A stretch of DNA of 64,000 nt from Oenanthe sinensis (GCA_028671895.1 CM053798.1:10879501-10943500), one strand, 5' to 3'. Shown: positions 23,986-35,876, counted from the stretch's first letter. The notes: generated from the sequence alone by a model not told the origin. Numbers and translations: made by a program.

Positions 23986-25194
23986 TTACTTCTTTGAGGG
24001 TGGCAGAGCTGCTGATTTTACTACTCTCTCAACTCCTACACTCCCTCCACTCGATTCACTCGACTTAGATGGGCTTGCCTTCCTTTTATCACCAGTTTTA
24101 GGGCTGGCTGAATGTTTATGAACAGAAGGCCTTGCAGCCTGGGATAGAGCCTTGGGGTTTTCAGGCCCACGACTGTAGAAAATAGGGGTTGGTTGAATTG
24201 AAATTTGATCAAGATCAGCAAAAATAAGTACCTGACTCAGAAGATCTTCATCCTTGTCAGCTCCAGCTTCTGCAACATTTGCTTCAGCAATTTCAACTTC
24301 CACACCTGCTTCTCCCAAATTGCTAGACACTTGATCTCTACCAGCAGTTTCGTTGCCACTACCTTCCGCTTCTACTGCAGTAAACTGAGAAGCGTGCGCC
24401 CGAGCATACTCATCTTGCAGATCCTGGAAGTAAGGAGTCAGGCGCGACTCAAAAAGTCTGGACTTTTGTTGGGTTTCCATGGTGGAGATACTCTTTAAGG
24501 TCATATCAAAACATGCCATCCTTTCAGAGCCTTGAAATATTCTTCTGTGCTCCTCTGAAAGAACGTCATCTAGAACCATCTGAAGGAATCTTGGCATCCA
24601 ACATTTGACTGGTCCATCTTCCGGATTCCGAGATGCATTCTTTTCCAGTGCCCACCTCTCAAGCAACTGAATCAACAGATGTTTGCCCACATTCACTCTC
24701 ATGTTATTTGCCACTCCATATAGAATTACTCGACAGCTGTTGTTCATTGGCCTGTAGTCTTTGTCCTTTGGGAACATGCAACGTTGAATGGCCTGAACTA
24801 CATAATCCCACTCGGCTGGTAACATACCTGTATGAACCTTTGTTACCTTTATAGGACCCGTGGGAGGGCGACAACCTATATCCGGAGCAAAATTTTCTGA
24901 AGGAAGCCCAAGAATCTCATTGAACTTCTGCAGACTGACCTCATATTTTGCACCACCGATAGTGAAGGATAAGCCGGTTGGATTTGCTTTATCACCCTGA
25001 ATCTCTAATGTTGAGTAAGCAGCTTGAAGGGATTCGACATTCAGGATGGGAGAGGTGGTTAAGGCATGACTTATCATGGATGTGTTGTTAAGGGACTCAA
25101 TCCAGAACTGGTAGTGAATGAATCTACCAGTTGCTCGATCAGTAGAGAGATTAACAAAGTTGGTTTTGGGAATTGTGAAATATGGGTTGGCCAT
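23986..25194 (-). CDS. Element B 3' ORF1, 402 residues, function unknown
   Basis: Starts at MANPYFTIPK (25194); 22 further in-frame codons upstream are in the A-rich leader and less likely. It ends in a single TAA, one codon before ORF2's Met, so ORF1 and ORF2 may be one ancestral frame of about 1370 codons or may be joined by readthrough. Residues 1-270 look folded (VESLQAAYSTLEIQG, KYEVSLQKFNEILGLP, PRFLQMVLDDVL); the C-terminal third is Ser/Lys-rich. Patterns of the N-terminal half recur in element A's 3' ORF. No signal peptide or membrane segment is seen. No catalytic motif is recognised. Confidence 0.7.
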   Translation of the reverse strand: MANPYFTIPKTNFVNLSTDRATGRFIHYQFWIESLNNTSMISHALTTSPILNVESLQAAYSTLEIQGDKANPTGLSFTIGGAKYEVSLQKFNEILGLPSENFAPDIGCRPPTGPIKVTKVHTGMLPAEWDYVVQAIQRCMFPKDKDYRPMNNSCRVILYGVANNMRVNVGKHLLIQLLERWALEKNASRNPEDGPVKCWMPRFLQMVLDDVLSEEHRRIFQGSERMACFDMTLKSISTMETQQKSRLFESRLTPYFQDLQDEYARAHASQFTAVEAEGSGNETAGRDQVSSNLGEAGVEVEIAEANVAEAGADKDEDLLSQVLIFADLDQISIQPTPIFYSRGPENPKALSQAARPSVHKHSASPKTGDKRKASPSKSSESSGGSVGVERVVKSAALPPSKK

Positions 25195-26553
25195 TTGAGA
25201 TTTGTGTTTGAGAAGAGAAATGTTTTGTAAAGATTTTGCAATGGGAATTGTAGAGAACAAGCTCTAAATTTAAACACAAAAAAAACGTACACGAACCCCA
25301 CTATTTACCCACGTAATTAAAACTCCCCACTAATGACCACTTAACTCCCCACTAATGATCACTTAACTCCCCACTAATGATTGACGGTTTAGCTTAGGAA
25401 ATTAAAGTGAACAATCGTTTTGTTAAAAAAAACGAATATTTCAGAAAGACACAAAACAGGGCGGTTACTTGGTAATGTATGGATTGAACAGTAAGACACA
25501 CAACTATGCCACTTAAGAACACAAAAAAATTGAAAAACACGAAGACACGAAATCAATAAAAACAAACTTACTCGAATAACAGGAGAACTGAACAACGATT
25601 TGCAAGAACACTAATGTTAAGAAATGACGTAGAATATGCGCAAAAAGTTCAACAGTTTACTTTAAACAAAAGTTTGGCAGAGTTTTGTTTTAGTGATTAA
25701 TGTTTTTTCACGTAACAGTTAGTGATTTTTGTTTAAGAAAATCACAAGAAAAACTTGATGTTATAGCAGGGAAGAGGATGCTGTGAATGTATGTATATGC
25801 GTGTGTATTAGCTTCAGCTTTTTGAACTAGTGAGAGACAGAATGTTTTAAAATAATGAACAGTCTATATAATGCTATATTATACACTTGCACGCCTAAAA
25901 AGAAAGTAACTGAAAAGACTAGTCATATTTCGATCTCGAGATACCCATCGCGATCCGCATCTCGATGTCGATCTGGATGTCGATCTCGATCTACATCTCG
26001 ATGTCGATCTTGATGTCGATCTCGATCTACATCTCTATCTACATCTCGATGTCGATCTTGATGTCGATCTCGATCTACATCTCGATGTTGATCTTGATGT
26101 CGATCTCGATGAGGACAGATCGAGATTTACCTTAAACTTTTTAAGCATATCCTGCAAGTCAATCTCGATCTCGATCCAGAAACAGATCGAGATTTGACTT
26201 AGAAAATTTTAATGAAATTATGTGAATTAAACATTTATGTGTAAAATTCACAAGATTTCACCACAAATTTTCACACCATTTTAAAAACTTACAATTTTAA
26301 AATGACAGGGAATTTAGCAAATAAATCATGCATTACAAAATTAAGTCTAGCATTAAATCCTATCACATTATTAGACATTAATCATATGGATACACAGATC
26401 ATCATAAGATTAATGTCATGAAACTTTCTAACTCACCCTTTTGTTGCATGCAACACAAATATCTTTGAGATTAAGTAGACATTATTAATTATGAATATTC
26501 ATGTTCCACAACAATATGTACACAAACTGAATTATAACAGATAGGTAGCAAAA
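25195..26553. other. Noncoding spacer between pol and 3' ORFs of B
   Basis: About 1.36 kb with no supported gene. It contains the CTCGATC-type cluster (25928-26185). Three direct repeats of an ACTCCCCACTAATGA-type unit lie near 25320-25382 close to the 3' ORF start. Confidence 0.75.
25928..26185. promoter_or_regulatory. Internal CTCGATC cluster echoing B's LTR
   Basis: Units such as GATGTCGATCTCGATCTACA repeat over about 180 bases, then GACAGATCGAGATTTACCTT and CAGATCGAGATTTGACTT. The phrase ATCGAGATTTGCCTT occurs in the LTR blocks, so the cluster is related to LTR sequence. It lies about 0.7-1.0 kb upstream of ORF1. A promoter or enhancer role for the 3' ORFs is an inference. Confidence 0.55.
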
Positions 26554-26733
26554 CTAACAAGTGTTAAGCATCCCCAATTCACCAACCAATCTAGAAAATG
26601 TTGATTCGTCTAGAGGTTTAGTGAATATATCTGCTATTTGACGTTCAGTAGACACAAAATGCAACTCTACAGTTCCATTTTCTACATGCTCTCTAATAAA
26701 ATGATACCTTATATCAATATGCTTAGTCCTTGA
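26554..26733 (-). pseudogene. pol: Element B RNase H, C-terminal piece (cut off by element C)
   Basis: Minus-strand reading gives a start matching the loss at the other side: TKHIDIRYHFIREHVENG, then IADIFTKPLDE and a stop at 26554-26556. This is the end of copia RNase H. It is separated from the rest of pol (35877 onward) by element C, whose target duplication CTTGA (26729-26733 and 35872-35876) marks the insertion. Confidence 0.93.
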
Positions 26734-28285
26734 TGTTGGTGTAGGTGCCCTAGAGGCAATACAATGTTTATTTTGATAAACCTTTATGTCAATTGATTAT
26801 TCAATAAACATATTTATTATGACTTTAATTACTGCGATATATTTGTTAGCATAATAAATGTCCTTAGAATCATGATACACATTGTATAGTTTAGTACATG
26901 ACTTAAAACTTGAGATTATATAATATATCATATTTTTAAATGTCCCTAATCGAGTATTATTATTATAGGACAATAATAATACACAAATAGACTAGTACGT
27001 TGTTTGACTGATAACCACATCTCATTGGTTATAAGTATGGGGATACTAAAGTCAATACATAGGTACATGTAGGAGTACATGATACTGGACAGACCCACAG
27101 TGAGATTCTTCATGTTTAATAAAGTCATAAGAAAGACTCACAGTGATAATGGTGTAATGATCCTTTGACTTGAGATCATTATATTTCTATACGAGGATTA
27201 ATATACTTTGACTACATTAAAAGTTACGTTTGACCGGGTGATGATAAAAGTGGACATCGGGTATATCATGAGTCGTATGAGAAATATGAATGATAGATAA
27301 AGGATTTAACCCTCCTATAATTAGGAGAGATATTATTGGTCTCTTGATTGAGTGAGACTATAAAATGCATGGCCGTGCTCAAATAATGATTTGTTTTCAT
27401 AGTCTACTCATGGATCAAGTAAACCCGGATTAAATGTTGAAGAGGATGACTAAATACATGCCTCGAGTTTAATCTATAATATATATGGTTAAAGGGATTA
27501 TATTACACTGAAACATTAATCACGAAAGGTTTTATCGAATCACGATTTAATTATTATTTAATTGGGTAGCAATGATGTATTACTAGATACCGCTCATTGT
27601 TTATAATTTTATTGGAGAATAAAATTATTGCTAATTAAATAATAGCCTATAGGGTCACACACATAGAGTACTTAAAGGAATAATTAATTTAAATTATAGA
27701 TTTAAATTAATTGATGATTATTTGAATTTTATTATATTAATTAAGTGAGACTTAATTAATTGAAATAATATAAATTCGAATTTGAATTCTGCCATTAATA
27801 ATTAAGTGTGACTTAGTTATTAATTAAATAATAAAATTCGGTTTTATTATTTAATCCTAAACCTACATGGGTTAGGCTTTGCTGTTATGGGTTGCTATTA
27901 TGGGACTATTAACCAACCATTATAAATAGATAATGTAGGGTTAATAGGTATTAAGTTTTTTAAGAAAAACGAACCCTAGCAGCAGAAAAGGTAGAGGCAG
28001 ATTTCGAAATCATCTAGAGGAGGCTAGTACATCCGTTCCATAATCAAGATCATGAGACGTTCTTGAAGGTGCTCGTGTGGATACCATAGAGGTATTTTTA
28101 AGAGGAAGACACAAGTCGTGAAAGCTAGGATCTCCGTTGAGTTCGTAGTAGTCAAGACCAAATAAAGGTATGATTCCGTTTCACAATAATCAGTCCATGA
28201 TTATACATGATCCTGCGTTAGGGTTCCGAAATTTTTCGTTATATTTACGTTTAATCCGCTGCGTTTTATGCCTCGGAACCCAACA
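26734..28285 (+). repeat. 5' LTR of element C (1552 bp)
   Basis: TGTTGGTGTAGG...GGAACCCAACA. TATAAATA box at 27921-27928. Matched base for base in length by 34320-35871. A small ORF at 26946-27128 (minus) recurs in the other LTR and is not a gene. Confidence 0.97.
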
Positions 28286-28286
28286 A

Positions 28287-28298
28287 TGGCATCAGAGC
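28287..28298 (+). other. Primer-binding site of element C
   Basis: TGGCATCAGAGC starts two bases after the LTR end. It matches the initiator Met tRNA primer-binding sequence except for C in place of T at position 4. Confidence 0.85.
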
Positions 28299-28501
28299 TA
28301 CGTGTATAAGGGACTGATTTGGTTACGTGTTTTATTTATTTGATGCATACATGCCTGTTTTGGTGACTGCCATGCCATGCTACTGCTTTGTCATAATCTG
28401 TTATGCCACTGCCATGCTTCTGTTATGAGACTGCCATGCCTGTTATGAGACTGCTATGCTTCTGCCAATATGTAACTGTCAGAGAATGTATATTCTGTGT
28501 A

Positions 28502-28804
28502 TGATCAGAGTTTAGCAGTAAACTCTGATGGTCAGGTCAGAGTATAGAGCATGGTCAGAGTTTAACAAACTCCGATGGTCTCTGATCGGAGTTTAGCAGT
28601 AAACTCTGATGGACTGTGCTGATCAGAGTTTAGCAGTAAACTCTGATGGACTGTGCTGATCAGAGTTTAGCAGTAAACTCTGATGGACTGTGCTGATCAG
28701 AGTTTAGCAGTAAACTCTGATGGACTGTGCTGATCAGAGTTTAGCAGTAAACTCTGATGGACTGTGCTGATCAGAGTTTAGCAGTAAACTCTGATGGACT
28801 GTAT
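28502..28804. repeat. 37-bp tandem array of perfect hairpins in element C leader
   Basis: Five perfect 37-bp units (starting near 28620, 28657, 28694, 28731 and 28768) preceded by about three degenerate ones. Each has arm TCAGAGTTTA, loop GCAG and arm TAAACTCTGA, a 10-bp perfect stem, then a GGACTGTGCTGA-type linker. In RNA it would be a row of identical stem-loops between the primer-binding site and gag. The arm is the same decamer repeated in element A. Function not known; packaging or dimerisation signals, or a small-RNA source, are possible. Confidence 0.92.
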
Positions 28805-28909
28805 AAATTGCAGGGGGGGAAAAGGCCAACAGATATGATCTGTAGTTCAGAAATTGATGATTTCTGAATAGGACTGGTCTTCGAAAATAAAAAATTTCCA
28901 AGCTGACCC

Positions 28910-28980
28910 GGCAGCTCGACCCCAGCTGGGGGCTGCCGCCCCCAGACCCCGCCCGGGGGCTGCCGCCCCCGGACCCCCGC
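28910..28980. repeat. GC-rich inverted block in element C leader
   Basis: GGGGGCTGCCGCCCCC occurs twice within an approximately 70-base block of more than 80% GC inside AT-rich DNA. Each copy can fold into a GC hairpin. The ORF crossing it is a by-product. Confidence 0.8.
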
Positions 28981-30340
28981 AATATTTTATTTTGTGTACT
29001 TGAGCATGGTGCTGGTTATGGCTCTTAGACCCCTAGATTAATGGTTTTGGTTTTGGTTTTATAAATACGACTTGCATGTCGTTTTCTTCATTCTTGTAAT
29101 TGTTTAACCTCGAATGTAACTCGAGTTTTCTTATGTAAGTACATTAGTATAGGTTGTATTCAATTATTCCATGTAATGTTCTTGAAGATTGAAGGATGAT
29201 CCAAGAAGAGGAGCAAGCACCCATGGATACAAGAAGAATGAAGACATGTAATTGTATTTATATTTCACCACCATAGATTGACTTTGATCCTTTCATTAGC
29301 TCGAAAGGATCACATAGGAAAGGGGCCATAACCAAGCACGTTTACATACTGCACTTTACATATTGATGTATGAATGTATGTGTAGAGTAGAAGATGCATG
29401 CTTTAATTAGATTAATGATGTATGCATGTATTAGATACGTCACCTATGCCATGCTTGCCATGCTGAACAAGATAAAATCTGTAACGATTTAAGATTTTAA
29501 AATTAACAAACGATCATGAGATTCTTGTGTTTATGAAATATGGATTTTTAAAACACGGAATTGAATATGGATTTTGATGTCTATAATTGGGATTTTTTGA
29601 CAAAAACGGATATGCGTATTCGTAAGGCTGATGGGTTTTAAGCGTGACCACTGGTATCCTCCATCTACCTGGGAAATGAACAATTTAAGATGTCAATTTG
29701 ACATATTTAGTTCAAGGAAAAATTGAGGATCTCTTCATGATGTGATCATGATCGTCGTAAATTTTCTAAACCCCTTAACAAAATATTAAGTTTTAATCGG
29801 ATGCTTTCCAATGAATGAACACTCATCGAATCCTAGATCGATTAGGGGAAAGACTGTCAGTGGCAGGGGATTCCTATCTATCGTGGTGAGATGCGACGAA
29901 TATAAACAGTTATATTCGGCCGTTGTATCATTGGGTCAAACTTAACCGAGTCATCATAATAAGGTGAAAGTAAACGGTTATATTCAACCATTATGAACTT
30001 AGAAGCATAGAGTTTGGTTAAAAATCTATTAGATAGATAAGATCAATCGTTGCTCACCAAACTATCAAAGAATTATATATGATATAATTGACAAATGTTG
30101 TCTACCTAAATAATCATTCTTAAGGACTTCCAGTGGTTGACTTAAGACATGACGAAATATGGATCTTGGCTCACTAGAAAGAATTATGGGATATACTTTC
30201 CAAATTAATAGTAAGGGCTATTGATTTGATAAAAAATAGTGGGAGATATATTATGAATGTATCATAATCATTTGAACATAATAAATAACTCAGACAATCT
30301 AATGTTTATTTTGTGCTATTATCATTGTAGATACCAAGTA
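28981..30340. other. Element C leader, no gene
   Basis: Remaining untranslated leader between the GC block and gag. It contains no supported ORF. GAATATAAACAGTTATATTCGG-like stretches near 29890-30000 repeat in degenerate form. Confidence 0.7.
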
Positions 30341-31294
30341 ATGACAAACAACACAAACACACTATCCGTACGATCTGTCCTTGAGAAGGATAAGCTGACA
30401 GGAGGAAACAACTTCCTAGACTGGCAGAGGAATTTGAGGATTGTCCTCAGGCAGGAGCGCAAGCTTCATGTCATTGATATTCCTCCGGCAGGTCCCCTTC
30501 CTGAGGGCGCTACTGTTGAGGAACGAGCGGCCCATACAAAGGATGAGAATGATGCAACTGATGTTGCATGTCTTATGTTGGCAACTATGAGTGCTGAGCT
30601 TCAAAGACAGCATATGCATATGGATGCATATACTATCTATGAGCACTTGCAAATCATGTTTGCAAGCCAAACTCGTCAAGAAAGGTTCAACACGAGCAAG
30701 TCACTTTTTAATTGCAAACAAGGGGCAAGTGAACCAGTTGGCCCACATGTTCTGAAGATGATTGGTTACATTGAGTATCTTGATACTTTGGGTTTCCCGA
30801 TTATTCAGGAAATTGGTATTGACCTAATCATGAATTCTTTGAACAACAAATTCACCCAATTTATCATAAACTACAACATGAATGAATTTGACAAAACACC
30901 TACTGAATTGTTGGCTATGTTGAGAACGTATGAGACCAACATGAAGACGGCTGAACCTGCTCCCATACTGATGGTGGGCAATAAAGGTAAGGCCAAAGGG
31001 AAAGGCAAGTGGAAGGGTAAGAAGAAGACAGGTTCTGATTCTACACCCAAGCCAAAGTCAGGTCCCAAACAGGCTTTAAAGCCTAAAGGTGGGGTCGCTA
31101 AGGGTGAATGTCACTACTATAAGAAAACTGGTCACTGGAAGAGAAACTGTTCATTTTACTTAGAGGATCTGAAGAAGAAGAGGGCTGAGCAAGCTTCTAC
31201 TTCAGGTATATATGTTATAGAAGTCAATCTGTCTATTTCTACATCTTGGGTATTGGATACTGGATGTGCTTCTCACATTTGTATAAATGTGTAG
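30341..31294 (+). pseudogene. gag: Element C gag, open but with damaged zinc knuckle
   Basis: Likely start MTNNTNTLSVRSVLEKDKLT at 30341; the longer frame from 30257 lies in leader sequence. A UBN2-type capsid domain follows (NFLDWQRNLRIVLRQ, then MFASQTRQERFNT and LLAMLRTYE), then a Lys/Gly-rich linker and the zinc knuckle C-H-Y-Y-K-K-T-G-H-W-K-R-N-C, where the second Cys of CX2CX4HX4C is Tyr. The frame runs on through the protease active site WVLDTGCASHIC and meets a TAG at 31292-31294. The same frame continues after it (31298). Gag would bind and package the RNA. Confidence 0.9.
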
Positions 31295-31297
31295 GAA

Positions 31298-33898
31298 ATG
31301 CAGAGAAGTAGGACATTGGCTAAAGGAGAAATGGACCTACGAGTTGCCAATGGAGCAAGAGTTGCTGCTTTAGTTGTAGGAACATATTATTTATCTTTGC
31401 CCTCTGGGCTAGTTTTAGAACTGGATAATTGTTATTACGTGCCTGCGATTCGCAGAAACATTATTTCTGTTTCTTGTTTGGACAAGAAAGATTTTTCGTT
31501 TACAATAAAGGACAATAGTTGCTCTTTTGCTTTGAATGATTTAACCTATGGTGTTGCGCGTTTGTTTAATGGTTTATATGTTCTTGACTTAGATAATCAT
31601 GTCTGTAATATAGAAAACAAACGACTTAAAGTTAATGACTCAAATCAAACATACCTCTGGCATTGTCGTCTAGGCCATATAAATGAGAAACGCATATCCA
31701 AATTACATAAGGATGGATACTTGGATAAGTTTGATTTTGAATCATACCAAGAATGCGAATCTTGTTTGCTTGGTAAAATGACTAAAGTCCCTTTCACTGG
31801 TAAGGGTCAAAGGGCCACTGAACGTCTGGAGCTAATACATAGTGATGTATGTGGCCCAATGCGTGTGATGGCTAGAGGAGGCTACTACTACTTCATAACA
31901 TTTACTGATGATTTCAGTAGATATGGGTATGTATATCTTATGAAGAATAAATCCGATTCTTTTGAAAAGTTCAAAGAATACAAGGCTGAAGTAGAAAAGC
32001 AAATTGGCGGACGTGCAAGTATTAAAATCTTACGATCTGATCGTGGAGGAGAATACTTGAGCACTGAATTTAAAGATTATTTAAAGGAGTGTGGTATTGT
32101 ATCACAACTCACTCCGCCAGGTACACCTCAATGGAATGGAGTTTCAGAGAGGAGAAATTGCACCTTGTTGGACATGGTACGATCGATGATGAGTCATGCA
32201 GATCTTCCAATTAGTTTCTGGGGTTATGCTCTAGAAACAGCGGCTTTCACACTTAACCGTATTCCTACTAAGAAGGTTCAAAAGACTCCATATGAGATAT
32301 GGGAGAAGAAACGGTCAGGCATGAGCTTTATGAAAGTTTGGGGATGCAAGGCGTTTGTGAAACGTCAGGTATCTGACAAGCTTGGACTTAAATCTGAAGA
32401 GTGCAATTTTGTGGGATACCCTAAAGAAACAAAGGCGTATTATTTTTATAGTCCTTTTGAGCAGAAAGTGTTTATTGCTCGAGATGCTGTTTTCATGGAA
32501 AGAGATTTTGTTTCCAAAAGAAACAGTGGGAGAACTATAGACCTTGATGAAGATCGAGAACCACAAAATAGCATTGAACCTGAAGTGGAACATGAGCAGG
32601 ATAATGATAATGCTCAACAAACACAGGTTGTTCGTAGAACTGGTAGAATTCGCCATGAGCCAGAGAGATATGGATTTCTTTTGACTCAATGTGGTGATTT
32701 GATGCTCATAGATGAAGATGAGCCTCTCACATACCAAGATGCTATGAACAGTCCAAAATCTAAGAGATGGCTAGAAGCCATGAAATCCGAGATGGATTCC
32801 ATGTACGAAAATCGAGTATGGACTTTGGTTGATCCACCTGAAGGGGTAAAACCCATAGGGTGTAAATGGGTTTTTAAGAAGAAAACTGACATGGATGGAA
32901 ATGTTCAGACCTATAAAGCAAGGCTGGTTGCAAAAGGTTTCAAACAAATTCATGGTATTGACTATGATGAAACTTTCTCACCAGTGGCTATGGTCAAGTC
33001 CATAAGGATTTTGCTTGCTATTGCAGCATTCCATGATTATGAAATCTGGCAAATGGATGTTAAAACAGCCTTCCTTAACGGAATCCTTGAAGAGGATGTG
33101 GATGTGTACATGACACAACCTGAAGGTTTTGTCGATCCAAGGAATGTTAGCAATGTATGTAAATTACGTCGATCCATTTATGGATTGAAGCAAGCCTCTA
33201 GGAGATGGAATATCTGTTTTGATGAAACAGTCAAAGAGTATGGCTTTGTTCAAAACGAAGATGAACCTTGTGTTTACAAGAAGGTTAGTGGGAGCCATGT
33301 AGCATTCATAGTACTATATGTTGATGACATACTATTAATGGGGAATGACATACCTTCTCTCAAGGCTGTTAAGATTTGGTTAGGGAGCAACTTCTCTATG
33401 AAAGACTTAGGAGAAGCATCCTACATTCTAGGAATGAGGATCTATAGGGATAGATCTAGAAGGATGATCGGTCTAAGTCAGAGTACATACATCGATAAGG
33501 TTTTGCATCGTTTTGGTATGCAAAATGCAAAAAGGGGATTTGTCCCCGTGTCTCAAGGGATAACGATCTCTAAAGATCAGTGTCCGAAATCATTGGATGA
33601 CAAGGACCGCATGAGTAAGGTTCCATATGCCTCAGCAATTGGATCCATCATGTATGCGATGGTATGTACTCGCCCAGATGTTTCGTATGCTTTAAGCATG
33701 ACGAGCAGATACCAATCTAATCCAGGTGAAGGTCACTGGACGGCTGTCAAGAATATTCTAAAGTACTTGAAAAGGACTAAAGCTTCATTCTTGGTGTATG
33801 GAGGAGAGGAAAAACTGGTTGTAAAAGGTTACACCGATGCAAGTTTTCAAACAGACAGGGATGATACTGTATCACAGTCTGTTTTGTGTTTTGTCTAA
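31298..33898 (+). pseudogene. pol: Element C pol (protease end, integrase, RT), frameshifted at end
   Basis: 866-codon frame in the same phase as gag, separated only by the TAG. Integrase: zinc-binding His/Cys region (WHCRLGHINEKR, CESCLLGK), core acidic motifs in LIHSDVCGP, RSDRGGEYLS and WNGVSERRN. RT: CKWVFKKKTD, QMDVKTAFLNG, YGLKQASRRWN, catalytic LYVDDILLMGND, SIMYAMVCTRPD. RNase H begins at YTDASFQTDRDD and is thrown out of frame near 33880, giving a stop at 33896. Integrase inserts the DNA copy; RT makes it. Confidence 0.93.
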
Positions 33899-34305
33899 AC
33901 GGAGGTGCTGTAAGTTGGAAGAGTTCAAAACAAGAAACAGTAGTTGATTCTACAATGGAGGCTGAGTACATTGCAGCTTGTGAAGCGGCTAAGGAAGCTG
34001 TTTGGATTCGAAAATTCATTACTGATTTGGGAGTGGTTCCATCGATCGCAGATCCCATTGATCTATACTGCGATAATAATGGAGCCATTGCACAGGCTAA
34101 AGAACCTAGAGCTCACTCCCGAACCAAACACATACTCAGGAGATATCACATCATTCGAGAGATTAATGAAAGGGGTGACATACACATATGTAAAGTGCAC
34201 ACAAATGATAACATTGCAGACCCACTGACCAAAGGCTTGTCGCAGAAGAAGCACGACGGTCACACTAGTTCCATGGGTATTAGATACATGGGTGATTGGC
34301 TCTAG
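33886..34305 (+). pseudogene. pol: Element C RNase H, C-terminal piece in a second frame
   Basis: Continuation of RNase H after a one-base change of frame (apparent loss of one base near 33880). Motifs: FCLNGGAVSWKSSKQ, STMEAEYIAACEAAKEA, LYCDNNGAIAQAKEP, RTKHILRRYHIIREI, NIADPLTKGL. The stop at 34303-34305 is 14 bases before the polypurine tract/LTR boundary. It begins at a GTG in the listing only because of the frameshift; it is not a separate gene. Confidence 0.92.
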
Positions 34306-34308
34306 TGC

Positions 34309-34319
34309 AAGTGGGAGAT
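34309..34319 (+). other. Polypurine tract of element C
   Basis: AAGTGGGAGAT directly precedes the 3' LTR start TGTTGG, the primer site for plus-strand DNA synthesis. Confidence 0.92.
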
Positions 34320-35871
34320 TGTTGGTGTAGGTGCCCTAGAGGCAATACAATGTTTATTTTGATAAACCTTTATGTCAATTGATTATTCAATAAACATATT
34401 TATTATGACTTTAATTACTGCGATATATTTGTTAGCATAATAAATGTCCTTAGAATCATGATACACATTGTATAGTTTAGTACATGACTTAAAACTTGAG
34501 ATTATATAATATATCATATTCTTAAATGTCCCTAGTCGAGTATTATTATTATAGGACAATAATAATACACAAATAGACTAGTATGTTGTTTGACTGATAA
34601 CCACATCTCATTGGTTATAAGTATGGGGATACTAAAGTCAATACATAGGTACATGTAGGAGTACATGATACTGGACAGACCCACAGTGAGATTCTTCATG
34701 TTTAATAAAGTCATAAGAAAGACTCACAGTGATAATGGTGTAATGATCCTTTGACTTGAGATCATTATATTTCTATACGAGGATTAATATACTTTGACTA
34801 CATTAAAAGTTACGTTTGACCGGGTGATGATAAAAGTGGACATCGGGTATATCATGAGTCGTATGAGAAATATGAATGATAGATAAAGGATTTAACCCTC
34901 CTATAATTAGGAGAGATATTATTGGTCTCTTGATTGAGTGAGACTATAAAATGCATGGCCGTGCTCAAATAATGATTTGTTTTCATAGTCTACTCATGGA
35001 TCAAGTAAACCCGGATTAAATGTTGAAGAGGATGACTAAATACATGCCTCGAGTTTAATCTATAATATATATGGTTAAAGGGATTATGTTATACTGAAAC
35101 ATTAATCACGAAAGGTTTTATCGAATCACGATTTAATTATTATTTAATTGGGTAGCAATGATGTATTACTAGATACCGCTCATTGTTTATAATTTTATTG
35201 GAGAATAAAATTATTGCTAATTAAATAATAGCCTATAGGGTCACACACATAGAGTACTTAAAGGAATAATTAATTTAAATTATAGATTTAAATTAATTGA
35301 TGATTATTTGAATTTTATTATATTAATTAAGTGAGACTTAATTAATTGAAATAATATAAATTCGAATTTGAATTCTGCCATTAATAATTAAGTGTGATTT
35401 AGTTATTAATTAAATAATAAAATTCGGTTTTATTATTTAATCCTAAACCTACATGGGTTAGGCTTTGCTGTTATGAGTTGCTATTATGAGCCTATTAACC
35501 AACCATTATAAATAGATAATGTAGGGTTAATAGGTATTAAGTTTTTTAAGAAAAACGAACCCTAGCAGCAGAAAAGGTAGAGGCAGATTTCGAAATCATC
35601 TAGAGGAGGCTAGTACATCCGTTCCATAATCAAGATCGTGAGACGTTCTTGAAGGTGCTCGTGTGGATACCATAGAGATGTTTTTAAGAGGAAGACACAA
35701 GTCGTGAAAGCTAGGATCTCCGTTGAGTTCGTAGTAGTCAAGACCAAATAAAGGTATGATTCCATTTCACAATAATCAGTCCATGATTATACATGATCCT
35801 GCGTTAGGGTTCCGAAATTTTTCGTTATATTTACGTTTAATCCGCTGCGTTTTATGCCTCGGAACCCAACA
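34320..35871 (+). repeat. 3' LTR of element C (1552 bp)
   Basis: Equal in length to the 5' LTR, offset 7586 bases, TATAAATA at 35507-35514. Followed directly by target duplication CTTGA (35872-35876). Confidence 0.97.
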
Positions 35872-35876
35872 CTTGA

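Larger units (their letters stand above)
26734..35871 (+). mobile_element. Element C: Angela/BARE-like Ty1/copia nested in element B
   Basis: Plus-strand element of 9138 bp with two 1552-bp LTRs (26734-28285 and 34320-35871), primer-binding site, a 2-kb leader, gag-pol and polypurine tract. Target duplication CTTGA is perfect at 26729-26733 and 35872-35876. By eye the LTRs differ at about 13 positions (about 0.8%), nearly all transitions, slightly less than B's LTRs, consistent with C being the younger insertion. Motifs PQWNGVSERRN in integrase and YVDDILLMGND in RT point to the Angela/BARE group. The copy has one stop, one frameshift and a lost zinc-knuckle Cys. Confidence 0.97.

Noticed and set aside
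21079..25194. Envelope gene, as often proposed for the 3' ORF of SIRE elements
   Set aside because: No signal peptide, hydrophobic fusion or anchor segment, or clustered Cys/glycosylation pattern is visible in either ORF.
26946..27128. ORF present twice (26946-27128 and 34532-34714)
   Set aside because: Identical because it lies in the two LTRs of element C, with no domain.
28502..28804. Looks like a CRISPR array (regular short repeats)
   Set aside because: The units are head-to-tail without unique spacers, in a plant retrotransposon leader; no cas genes.
28734..28982. ORF across the GC block and hairpin array
   Set aside because: Repeat-derived Gly/Ser frame in the untranslated leader.
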